Shown: positions 8,363 to 16,584 of the stretch, one piece after another
Position numbering within the stretch: the first letter of the stretch is position 1
Layout: each line of letters begins with the position of its first letter
From: an uncultured Lacinutrix sp.
GTDB taxonomy: Bacteria > Bacteroidota > Bacteroidia > Flavobacteriales > Flavobacteriaceae
Reading direction: 5' to 3'
Length of the DNA stretch: 64,000 nt
Assembly: GCA_937129145.1 (NCBI GenBank)
Contig: CAKZMU010000007.1
Coordinates: forward strand, 96,956-160,955
Translations under genes and position numbers: made by a program
The notes under the pieces: model-generated
The model's input: the letters and a program-made list of their open reading frames with translations, nothing else
Told to the model about the DNA's origin: nothing
Databases searched by the model: none

Positions 8363-9163
8363 TTATTTTATTAAAATAGCAGCAATAGTGGCTAGTGTAG
8401 CTATTGCCGAAATAATTACACCATTATTTTGGTTAAAAGTTGAAGCTCTTACTCTAGCATTATTTTGCTCTACATAAATAACATCATTTTGAGTTAAATA
8501 ATAATTTGGAGAGTTAAGTATGTTTACTGATGTTAAATCTAAGTCGGCAAACTTTTTCTCGCCATTTATCTCTCTTATTAGCTTTACGTTATTTCTCTTA
8601 CCATAAATAGTTAAATCACCAGCTAAACCTAAGGCTTCTGGAATTGATATTTTTTCATCTTGTATAGTGTAAGTCCCAGGGTTTTTTACCTCACCTAAAA
8701 TAGTTACAGTAAAATTTGCGAGTCTAATATTGACAATAGGAGGTGCGTCCTTTTTAAAATAAACACTAAGCTTTTCTTTTAACATGCTATTTGCTTCACT
8801 TCTTGTTAGTCCAGCAAGCTTTATAGTGCCAAGCGTTGGAAATTCAATGTTCCCATCACTGTCTATTAAATAAGTTTGCATTTTTAGAGTTCCTTGAGCA
8901 TCAATAACCGAACTATTAGTTGATACTACATTTAAATTGAATGGAGCAACTACTTCTGGATCATCAGCAGAAACGTTGATTACCAAAAGGTCGTCTGTTT
9001 TAAAACGAAGTTCAAAGTCTGCGTTTTGGTTGCTAATTCCTTCAGATAAAGGTTCGTCTTGAAAATAAATAATGTCTTGACGAGAACCACAGGATGTTAA
9101 TAAAACTACCGTTAATAGTAGCATTTTATTTGCAATGGATTTAAATGTAATTTTTGAGCTCAT
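8363..9163 (-). CDS. Wza-like polysaccharide export outer-membrane lipoprotein
   Basis: A 266-residue protein with a lipoprotein signal peptide: hydrophobic MLLLTVVLLTSC with the lipobox LTSC at about residue 25. A Poly_export domain follows (FKTDDLLVINVSADDPEVVAPFN to VVNIRLANFTVTILGEV), then an SLBB beta-grasp segment starting near NPGTYTIQDEKISIPEALGLAG. A C-terminal hydrophobic helix (IISAIATLATIAAILI) probably anchors it or forms the outer-membrane helical barrel. It is the partner of the BY-kinase just downstream, and the dehydratase gene ends only 5 nt upstream of it. Confidence 0.93.
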   Translation of the reverse strand: MSSKITFKSIANKMLLLTVVLLTSCGSRQDIIYFQDEPLSEGISNQNADFELRFKTDDLLVINVSADDPEVVAPFNLNVVSTNSSVIDAQGTLKMQTYLIDSDGNIEFPTLGTIKLAGLTRSEANSMLKEKLSVYFKKDAPPIVNIRLANFTVTILGEVKNPGTYTIQDEKISIPEALGLAGDLTIYGKRNNVKLIREINGEKKFADLDLTSVNILNSPNYYLTQNDVIYVEQNNARVRASTFNQNNGVIISAIATLATIAAILIK

Positions 9164-9168
9164 AATTA

Positions 9169-11064
9169 TTAATTTTTGGTCTTATCTAATACTTCAAATT
9201 TTGAGTTGTTAGATATGTATTCTGGCACAATATCTTTTAATTTTGAAACAATCTCGATGCTTTGCAATGTTAGATTAGTGTTGTTTAAATCTAATATTTT
9301 TTCTTGAATTTCTTCAATATGTATTTTTTTACTTTTAGCTATCATAATTTTTTCATGATAGGTTTGCTTGGTATTCTCGCCATCAGCTAGAAGTTCTTCA
9401 TATATTTTTTCTCCTGGTCTTAAGCCCACAATTTTTATGTCTATATCGTCAGGATATTTAAGACCAGATAATTTAATCATATTTACAGCTAAATCAAATA
9501 TTTTAACCGACTGCCCCATATCAAACACGAAAATCTCTCCACCATTACCCATAGCAGCCGCTTCTAATACTAACGAGCAAGCCTCTGGAATCGTCATAAA
9601 AAATCGTGTAATGTCTCTATGAGTCACAGTTAGTGGACCTCCATTGTCAATTTGTTTTTTAAACAAAGGAATAACAGAGCCATTGGAACCAAGTACATTA
9701 CCAAATCGTGTTGTAATAAATTTCGTTTTCCCTTTTCCTTTAAGGCAGCTTATGTATAATTCTGCTATACGCTTAGTAGCACCCATAACATTTGTTGGGT
9801 TTACAGCCTTATCGGTAGAAATCATCACAAATTTTTCAACACTATGTTTTACGGCTAAATTTGAAATGTTTATAGTGCCTCCAATGTTTATACTAACAGC
9901 TTCTTGAGGGTTATTTTCCATTAAAGGTACGTGTTTATAAGCAGCTGCATGGAAAATAATTTCTGGCCTATAGTCAGTCAGGATTTTATCCATTCTAATA
10001 TTGCTTCTAACATCAGAGACAATAACCTCATAGTTTTGAATCCCATTTTGTTTTAATTCTTGCTGAATATCATACAAAGGCGACTCAGCAATATCTATAA
10101 GTAATAGTTTTTTAAAGTTAAAATTGCAAAGGTTTCTTGATATTTCACTACCAATGGAACCAGCAGCACCAGTAACAAGAATGACTTTGTTGTTGTACTC
10201 CTCAACTAAAACGGGGTTTTCTAGGTTAATTGGTTCGCGGCCAAGTAAATCTTCAATTTTTACAGGTTTAATTTGCGAGGCTTGTAAATCACCATCAATC
10301 CATTGTTGAACAGGAGGAACTATTTTTACTTTTATGGATTTTTCAAGAAACACACTAGAAATTTCCAATAAGCGATGATAACTTATGCTTTGAATGGAAA
10401 TGATAACCTCGTTTATGTCGCGACTTTTAATAAAATCGTCGTTTATCTGTTCAGAACTATATACTTTTAATAGGTTAATTTTCTTACCTATTTTTCTTTG
10501 GTCATTATCTATAAAACCTATGACTTCGTAGTTGCTTTTAGTATCGTTGACTATGGCATCATAAGTTAAATTACCAGAGTTTCCAGCACCGTAAATCAGC
10601 ACATTGACTTTTGGTTTAAACCCAGATATAATGGCTTTGTAACTAGCTCTAATAAAAAACTTACTGGAGATTAGCAATAATATGTTAAGGAGTAAGTGTA
10701 TATAAATAATTGACCCTGGAATATCACAAGCAATAAAAAAGTTGAATTGTCTTGTTAGAAAAGTTTCTATGAGTAAAATAGTTGCAAGAATATTAACGCC
10801 AATAATAACGTTTATTACATCTTTTATGCCTGTAAACCTTACAACACCTTTGTGTGTACCAACAATAAGAAAACTAATAATTGCATTTACCGCAACAAAA
10901 GGAACTTCGCGTAGAAACTTGTCAAAGTCAAAATCCAGTTTAAAATTATAGCGAATTAAATAGGCAATAAAAAAGGTGAATAATACAATGCAAACATCAA
11001 AAATAAGCACTAGCCATTTTGACGCATATCTTTGCGAAATATTATACAAACCATCTTTAAACAT
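9169..11064 (-). CDS. CapD/WbpM-like membrane UDP-sugar 4,6-dehydratase
   Basis: A 631-residue protein with four N-terminal TM segments (~15-130), a CoA-binding-like Rossmann domain starting VNVLIYGAGNSGN, and a C-terminal SDR domain with VTGAAGSIGSEI as the NAD-binding loop. It also has HAAAYKHVPLMENNP, ISTDKAVNPTNVMGATKR (the S-x-K replacement of the usual YxxxK seen in long-form WbpM-type enzymes) and TTRFGNVLGSNGSV. The family makes 4-keto-6-deoxy sugars from UDP-GlcNAc. With the DegT aminotransferase it probably supplies an amino-deoxy sugar to the PglC-like transferase. It is the first gene of the dehydratase-Wza-Wzc unit. Confidence 0.93.
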   Translation of the reverse strand: MFKDGLYNISQRYASKWLVLIFDVCIVLFTFFIAYLIRYNFKLDFDFDKFLREVPFVAVNAIISFLIVGTHKGVVRFTGIKDVINVIIGVNILATILLIETFLTRQFNFFIACDIPGSIIYIHLLLNILLLISSKFFIRASYKAIISGFKPKVNVLIYGAGNSGNLTYDAIVNDTKSNYEVIGFIDNDQRKIGKKINLLKVYSSEQINDDFIKSRDINEVIISIQSISYHRLLEISSVFLEKSIKVKIVPPVQQWIDGDLQASQIKPVKIEDLLGREPINLENPVLVEEYNNKVILVTGAAGSIGSEISRNLCNFNFKKLLLIDIAESPLYDIQQELKQNGIQNYEVIVSDVRSNIRMDKILTDYRPEIIFHAAAYKHVPLMENNPQEAVSINIGGTINISNLAVKHSVEKFVMISTDKAVNPTNVMGATKRIAELYISCLKGKGKTKFITTRFGNVLGSNGSVIPLFKKQIDNGGPLTVTHRDITRFFMTIPEACSLVLEAAAMGNGGEIFVFDMGQSVKIFDLAVNMIKLSGLKYPDDIDIKIVGLRPGEKIYEELLADGENTKQTYHEKIMIAKSKKIHIEEIQEKILDLNNTNLTLQSIEIVSKLKDIVPEYISNNSKFEVLDKTKN

Positions 11065-11452
11065 AACTCAAAATAGGTAATTTTACATTAACGATATATT
11101 TTCAATCTTAAATTTTAATTTTAGACCAAAAAATATACTAATGCTATGTAATCAAATTCATTTTCAATAAAGTTTACACTTTACTATTTAGGGATTTAAA
11201 TAAAATTACTAGTTGTATTTTCCTTATTTTTTTATTTTAATAGATAAATTTTCTAAAATTAAAACAACATATAATTTTACTTAAGTAAATATCAATGTTT
11301 AAAAGGGATTCGTCAAATAAAAACGACAAATAACAAATTTAGCCGATTTGAAAAAATTAACAGCGCTTAAATCATACCTTTAGGTGAAAATAGAAACTAG
11401 AATAAAAGCTAAAAAGAAAAACTATATTTAGAGTAAAATGTGTTTAATCTAA
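11065..11452. other. AT-rich spacer inside the EPS locus (388 bp)
   Basis: No coding frame or RNA gene is recognisable here. It separates the dehydratase-wza-wzc unit from the aminotransferase and so probably carries a promoter for 11064-6040. A minus-strand match to the -7 box (TAAATTTG, 11341-11334) exists without a good -33 partner and is far from the start codon, so it is not called as a promoter. Confidence 0.4.
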
Positions 11453-12571
11453 TTAGAAAAAAGATTTTAAAACATTATGGATTCTTTCCAATTCATTGTT
11501 GGTTAAATTAGAACCACTTGGTAAACACAATCCTCTTTCAAAAAGGTCATCAGAGACACCATTTATATATTTTTTGCAGTCACTAAAAACAGGTTGTTGG
11601 TGCATTGGTTTCCATAAAGGCCTTGTTTCAATGTTTTCTTTATCAAATTCCAATCGTAATGCTTCCCTGGATTTTTGACTATCCAATAAAATGCAGGATA
11701 ACCATCTATTAGAAAAATGATTTTTTGGTTCGTTGAGTAGCTCCACAGAATCTACATTATTTAATATGTCTTCATAAAACTGATAGTTTTTCCGTCTAAG
11801 CTCAACATGTTTATCTAAAACCGTCATTTGTCCACGACCAATGCCAGCAACAATATTTGACATTCTGTAATTATAGCCAATATGAGAATGTAAATACGCC
11901 ACCGATTTATCTCTAGCTTGCGTAGCCAAAAACACAGCTTTGTTTTTTATGTCTTTTTTATTGGTCACTAAAGCACCACCACCAGAAGTGGTGATTATTT
12001 TATTTCCGTTAAACGACAGGATAGAAATATCACCAAAAGTACCACACTTTTTACCTTTATAGTTACTTCCAAAAGCTTCGGCGCTATCTTCAATAACAGG
12101 AATGTTATAATTTTTGGCAATTGCGTGTATTTCATCCACTTTGTATGGCATACCGTAAAGATGCACAGCAATGATTGCCTTTGGTTTTTTACCTTCTTTA
12201 ATAGCATCTTTTATGGCTAGTTCCATTTGTTCAGGACACATGTTCCAAGTGTCTTTTTCGCTATCTATAAAAACAGGTTTGGCACCTTGATATACTATTG
12301 GATTTGCTGAAGCCGAAAAGGTTTTGCTTTGACACAATACGATATCATCTCTAGAAACATCTAGTAGAATTAATGCTAAGTGAATAGCTGCAGTCCCTGA
12401 ACTTAAGGCGGCTACATAGTTGTCTTCATTTAAATACTTTGAGATATCGTTTTCAAAACCATTAACGTTTGGACCTAATGGCGCTACCCAATTAGTATCG
12501 AAAGCTTCCTTGACGAATTTTTGCTCATTGCCACTCATGTGTGGAGATGAGAGCCATATTTTTGGTTTCAT
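11453..12571 (-). CDS. DegT/DnrJ/EryC1/StrS family sugar aminotransferase
   Basis: A 372-residue PLP-dependent aminotransferase of the sugar-nucleotide class. The PLP-anchoring SSGTAAIHLAL loop, the EDSAEAFGS segment carrying the ring-stacking Asp, and Lys191 in LSFNGNKIITTSGGGAL as the Schiff-base Lys are all present. It probably aminates the 4-keto sugar made by the dehydratase at 9169-11064, giving a bacillosamine-like 4-amino sugar (PglE type). No PglD-like acetyltransferase is seen next to it. About 100 bp separate it from the deacetylase gene downstream-to-upstream on the same strand. Confidence 0.92.
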   Translation of the reverse strand: MKPKIWLSSPHMSGNEQKFVKEAFDTNWVAPLGPNVNGFENDISKYLNEDNYVAALSSGTAAIHLALILLDVSRDDIVLCQSKTFSASANPIVYQGAKPVFIDSEKDTWNMCPEQMELAIKDAIKEGKKPKAIIAVHLYGMPYKVDEIHAIAKNYNIPVIEDSAEAFGSNYKGKKCGTFGDISILSFNGNKIITTSGGGALVTNKKDIKNKAVFLATQARDKSVAYLHSHIGYNYRMSNIVAGIGRGQMTVLDKHVELRRKNYQFYEDILNNVDSVELLNEPKNHFSNRWLSCILLDSQKSREALRLEFDKENIETRPLWKPMHQQPVFSDCKKYINGVSDDLFERGLCLPSGSNLTNNELERIHNVLKSFF

Positions 12572-12675
12572 AAGTAGTAGTATCTAGCTGTAAATATCTA
12601 TTTAAAATAATTGCAAGACAAAATAAACAGATAAAAGTTCAATTTATCTTGTTGAACTTAATTTAAATATAGTAG

Positions 12676-13677
12676 TTAAAGAGAAGAAATTACTTTGTTT
12701 GTCAATGAGGTCATTGTTTCACTTTGAAATTTATAAGCTTCATTAAGTGACTTATATTCTTTAAAAATAGCTTCCAAATTTTTAAAATTCTCATCCACAT
12801 TTGCACCAAAATTGTGAGGATGCCACCACAAATGAAACAGCTCATTATGCTTTGCTGCATAACGCATTGCTCTTATAATTCGTCTTATTTTTAATTTTTC
12901 TAGAGGCCTTAAGGTGTTATTGTATGGTCTTAAAAATCTGCTTTGCGGCAAATTGATAATGTGGTTTTTGGTATTTATGTTTTTTAGATTGTATGTATGT
13001 TTTCCTGTAAGGTTAACGTAGGTATCTAGCATTCTAAAAGCTCTGAATACTAGTTTGGTGATGTTAGGCGAGTTAGGGTTGTTTTCTAGTTTGTATATAG
13101 AGGCATTTTCGGTACCACGGTAGCTTTTTATGCCTAGTTTATGGCAAACATCCAAATAATGAGGGTTAAACATATTTCTTGGAAACACGATACTTTCAAG
13201 GTCTAAATCAAAGTTATTTGCAATATGCAATGCTGCTTTTATATCTTCTTCAAATTGCGCTTTGGTTTGTCCTGTTTCGGTACAATAATAATGTGAAAAG
13301 GTATGTGTACCAACTTCGTGGTTCTTATCTTCCACAATTTTTTTAACTATAGAGTGCCCAAAATGATAAGGGTCATCATCTTCGTTAAAACCAATCTCAT
13401 TGAATAAAGCATAAGGATTTAATTCCTTTTTTGTGTAATTGGGCTTTTCTTTTGGAGAAAAGGCAATAAGCTCATCTTTATTTTTTGCGAAGAGGAAGCC
13501 AACCGTAGCAAAGGTGAGTTTTACGTTGTATGCATTGCTTAAATCCAATAAGCGTTGAATGACTTTACGAGTATTAATAAGATTTTCTTGGTATTGTTCT
13601 ACGGTTTTTAATTCGAAAAACCCCCAATGCAATTCCAAGTCCAATGAGATAACAAAATGTCCATTATCGTTTATCAT
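12676..13677 (-). CDS. Polysaccharide deacetylase family protein (NodB-like)
   Basis: A 333-residue carbohydrate esterase 4-type protein. The catalytic-base Asp lies in FVISLDLELHWG, the zinc-binding HxxxH in EVGTHTFSHYY, and later motifs FPRNMF and LFHLWWHPHNF complete the site. There is no signal peptide, so if active on polymer it would act on lipid-linked intermediates in the cytoplasm or at the membrane. Its placement between the aminotransferase and a FemAB-like gene parallels EPS loci that carry both a deacetylase and a FemAB protein. It ends 2 nt from the neighbouring FemAB-like gene. Confidence 0.85.
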   Translation of the reverse strand: MINDNGHFVISLDLELHWGFFELKTVEQYQENLINTRKVIQRLLDLSNAYNVKLTFATVGFLFAKNKDELIAFSPKEKPNYTKKELNPYALFNEIGFNEDDDPYHFGHSIVKKIVEDKNHEVGTHTFSHYYCTETGQTKAQFEEDIKAALHIANNFDLDLESIVFPRNMFNPHYLDVCHKLGIKSYRGTENASIYKLENNPNSPNITKLVFRAFRMLDTYVNLTGKHTYNLKNINTKNHIINLPQSRFLRPYNNTLRPLEKLKIRRIIRAMRYAAKHNELFHLWWHPHNFGANVDENFKNLEAIFKEYKSLNEAYKFQSETMTSLTNKVISSL

Positions 13678-13679
13678 AG

Positions 13680-14693
13680 CTAGTTTGCTCTATACAATGG
13701 AAAATAATTATTATTTGTGTTATTGTTAGAACTTAACTCATTATATACATCTTGGTTCACAATATATTTCCATATTTTAAAATCCCTAAAGTCTTTTGAG
13801 AAAGAAGATTTAAACTCAAAAAGGGAATCTTCTTGACTACCAACACCACCACCAAGGTTAAAATACTTAAACCCTTCATTTGCTGCTTCAATTCTCATTT
13901 CGTCTAAAAATAATTTTGAAGGTCTTAATCGTAAATAATCAGTTCTTGTACCTGACAAATGAAACTGAACGATTCCATTAGTTTTTACAAACATAGAGCC
14001 AGCAATAACTTTTTGCGATTCTAGTTCTTCAACCAATAAAATATCTGTTTTAAAATCGGTTTGTTCAATAAAATTCAAAAAATATTCAGGTTTAAAGAAG
14101 TAGTTGCTCTCTGCATTTAAGCGCTTCATGTTTTCATGATAAATATCTACAAATTCTAAAACATCTTCTTTTGTATTTGCTTTTCGAACATTACAAGTAC
14201 GACGCAATTTGTTTACTTGATTTTTTAATGACTTTTGATACGCTCTACGCGATTCTTCTAAAGATAATGACACGTCTATGTTCACAACTCTTCCAAGTGA
14301 ATTGATATCTCCAAAATTATTTAGAACTGATGTTTGCTCACCGATATAAGGATGCAATCTTGAAAAAACTGATACAATGCCTTTTGACTCAAAGTAAGCA
14401 TTAATGTTAGCAATAAAGTCTGAGTTGTCAAAATCTGAATTCACATTTTTGCTTAAAGGTCCACCATAGCCATAAATAGATGTAAAATCATAATACTCTG
14501 TATTTTCTATTGAACGCAATAATAATGGTAAAGCAATCAATACATCTTTTTTTGAATAAGAAATTAATATAGGTGTTTCAGTATCAGGATTTTTGGATAA
14601 ATGATGATAATCATATGTATGATAAAAATCGTAAGTATCTACTTGACTTAAAATAGTATTCCAATCTTTTTTTGAAGTAATCTCTTTTATCAT
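13680..14693 (-). CDS. FemAB-like / BioF2-like GNAT transferase
   Basis: A 337-residue protein with a double GNAT-like fold. The N-terminal part has HTYDYHHLSK and the conserved IYGYGGPLS. The C-terminal part has KNQVNKLRRT, GSMFVKTNGIVQFHLSGT, RPSKLFLDEMRIEAANEGFKYFNLGGGVGS and SLFEFKSSFSKDF. Related proteins are annotated as lipid II glycyltransferase-like, and in polysaccharide loci as FemAB proteins of unknown acceptor. It starts about 110 bp from the PglC-like gene and lies 2 nt upstream of the deacetylase, so those two are coupled. Confidence 0.85.
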   Translation of the reverse strand: MIKEITSKKDWNTILSQVDTYDFYHTYDYHHLSKNPDTETPILISYSKKDVLIALPLLLRSIENTEYYDFTSIYGYGGPLSKNVNSDFDNSDFIANINAYFESKGIVSVFSRLHPYIGEQTSVLNNFGDINSLGRVVNIDVSLSLEESRRAYQKSLKNQVNKLRRTCNVRKANTKEDVLEFVDIYHENMKRLNAESNYFFKPEYFLNFIEQTDFKTDILLVEELESQKVIAGSMFVKTNGIVQFHLSGTRTDYLRLRPSKLFLDEMRIEAANEGFKYFNLGGGVGSQEDSLFEFKSSFSKDFRDFKIWKYIVNQDVYNELSSNNNTNNNYFPLYRAN

Positions 14694-14809
14694 CCTAATA
14701 ATTAATTGAGAACAATTATACGTTGTTTTTTATCTAGATGTTAATTTTTTCGACCAAGTAACGCATACTATCTATGTTGTATCAAAATTTTAAAATAACT
14801 ATGCTATTC

Positions 14810-15424
14810 TCAAGATTCTACATCTGCATTTTTAAAAGGTGCAATAGATTCGTTAACAGAGCCATCAGTATCTTTCTTTTGTAATACTTTAAAAAATGTT
14901 TGAAATAAAATCTTGACATCAAGCATAAATGATTGATTATCAACATACCAAACATCGTAGGTGAATTTTTGTTCCCAGCTTATATTGGTTCTGCCATTTA
15001 TTTGAGCCCAACCTGTAATTCCTGTCATTACATCGTGGCGTCTAGCTTGTTCATCATCATATAGCGGCAAGTATTCAGGATGTAAGGGTCTAGGTCCTAC
15101 AAAACTCATATCACCTGTTATCACATTTATGAGTTGCGGAATTTCATCCAAAGATGTTTTTCTAATAAAGTGACCAACTTTGGTAATACGCAAATGATAG
15201 GGTAATAGTTTGCCGTTTTCATCTTTTTTATCATTCATGCTTTTTAGCTTAATAATTTTAAAGATTCGGCCATTTTTACCTGCACGTTTTTGGTAGAAAA
15301 AAGGTTTACCATTGTTAGATATCGACAAAAGTATAATCAACACTAAAAAAATAGGTGAGATAATTAGCAATCCTATGGTAGCTGCTGTAATATCCAATAC
15401 TGGTTTTATAAAATTGGCATACAT
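14810..15424 (-). CDS. PglC/WcaJ-type undecaprenyl-phosphate sugar-1-phosphate transferase
   Basis: A 204-residue small monotopic phosphoglycosyl transferase. It has an N-terminal re-entrant hydrophobic helix with a helix-breaking Pro (LLIISPIFLVLI), then FYQKRAGKNGRIFKIIKLKSM. The catalytic Asp93-Glu94 pair sits in KTSLDEIPQLINV, followed by GDMSFVGPRPLHPEYLPLY and GITGWAQINGR. It transfers the first sugar phosphate to undecaprenyl phosphate, starting repeat-unit synthesis. The short PglC-like form together with a dehydratase and aminotransferase suggests a diamino or amino-deoxy sugar primer; that is inference. It starts 2 nt after the GT4 gene stop. Confidence 0.94.
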   Translation of the reverse strand: MYANFIKPVLDITAATIGLLIISPIFLVLIILLSISNNGKPFFYQKRAGKNGRIFKIIKLKSMNDKKDENGKLLPYHLRITKVGHFIRKTSLDEIPQLINVITGDMSFVGPRPLHPEYLPLYDDEQARRHDVMTGITGWAQINGRTNISWEQKFTYDVWYVDNQSFMLDVKILFQTFFKVLQKKDTDGSVNESIAPFKNADVES

Positions 15425-15426
15425 GA

Positions 15427-16578
15427 TTAACTGTTTTCTAAGTCTTTATATTCTTTTAAAAGGGCTTGCCAAATAACTTGTCGTTGGTAATTATCACAAA
15501 TCAATTGTCTGGAGGCTTTGGCTAAGGTAGTGCATTTATCAGGATTCTTCACTAGATTTTCCATTGCTAAATATAATTCATTTTCATTTTTTGGCGGAAT
15601 AATCAATCCGTTTAAATCGTGCTTAATTATTTCGTTACAGCCATTTATATCTGTAACGATACTTGGTAAACCTAAAGCTCCGGCTTGCATTACTACATTT
15701 GGAAATCCTTCTCTATAACTAGGAAACGCCAACACATTTGAAATAGAAAAATACGGACGAACATCCGTTTGCCAACCAACATTTATGATGTTCTGGTTGC
15801 TTTCAATTTCTGCTAAAGTAGCACTTTGTAATGGGTCTAATTCACTCTCATATGTTCCAACCAATAGCAATTTAATATTTTGAAAATTTACCGATAGCTT
15901 TTTAAAAGCACCAATCAATTCGTTTATACCTTTATCTGTCACTAAACGACCAATAAACACAAATACAATATCGTTTTCGCTAATATTTAAGTCCTTTTTT
16001 AATGAAGAAATAGTGTCTTCTGAGACATTTTCAATTGAAAAATGTTCAACATCAATACCATTAGAGCTACCATTAGCAATGACTTTTAATTTGCTTGGTT
16101 TAGTATAGCCATTCTCTATGATAATATCTTTTAAGCCTAATGAGTTTGGATATATTTTGGTAGCACAAGCATAGGTGATTTTTTCTACAACATCAAGCAG
16201 TTTTCGTTTTGCCCCAGTAGCTACCAACAATGGTAATCCAGCAATGGTGTGCAGCCTATTTGGAACACCAGCAAGTTTTGCTGCCATCATCCCTAAAGTA
16301 CCAGCTTTTGGTGTGTGTGAGTGTACAATAAATGGTTTTTCTTTTTTTATGACGCGGTATAACTTCCATAGAGATGCTAAATCCTTTATTGGAGAAATGG
16401 TACGTGTCATATTAACTTCAATCACTCTAATACCTTCGTCATTGATAACGTGTTCAATATCTTTGCCAGGACTTGTCACGCCAACAACGTCATAATATTG
16501 ACTCATGAATTTTGGTTGTCCTTTGAGTAATGTTCTTAAGGAAATAGGAACAGTTGTTATGCGCAATATTTTTTTCAT
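15427..16578 (-). CDS. Glycosyltransferase family 4 protein
   Basis: A 383-residue GT-B enzyme. The N-terminal acceptor domain has the HSHTPKAGTLGMMAAKLAGV segment, and the C-terminal donor domain has FIGRLVTDKGINELI, NVGWQTDVRPYFSISNVLAFPS and YREGFPNVVMQAGALGLPSI. The EX7E motif is degenerate: the second acidic position is occupied by Gln in MQAGALG, a change found in many GT4 enzymes. It is the only recognisable glycosyltransferase in the locus apart from the initiating transferase. It is packed between asnB (6 nt) and the PglC-like gene (2 nt). Confidence 0.92.
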   Translation of the reverse strand: MKKILRITTVPISLRTLLKGQPKFMSQYYDVVGVTSPGKDIEHVINDEGIRVIEVNMTRTISPIKDLASLWKLYRVIKKEKPFIVHSHTPKAGTLGMMAAKLAGVPNRLHTIAGLPLLVATGAKRKLLDVVEKITYACATKIYPNSLGLKDIIIENGYTKPSKLKVIANGSSNGIDVEHFSIENVSEDTISSLKKDLNISENDIVFVFIGRLVTDKGINELIGAFKKLSVNFQNIKLLLVGTYESELDPLQSATLAEIESNQNIINVGWQTDVRPYFSISNVLAFPSYREGFPNVVMQAGALGLPSIVTDINGCNEIIKHDLNGLIIPPKNENELYLAMENLVKNPDKCTTLAKASRQLICDNYQRQVIWQALLKEYKDLENS

Positions 16579-16584
16579 CTATTA

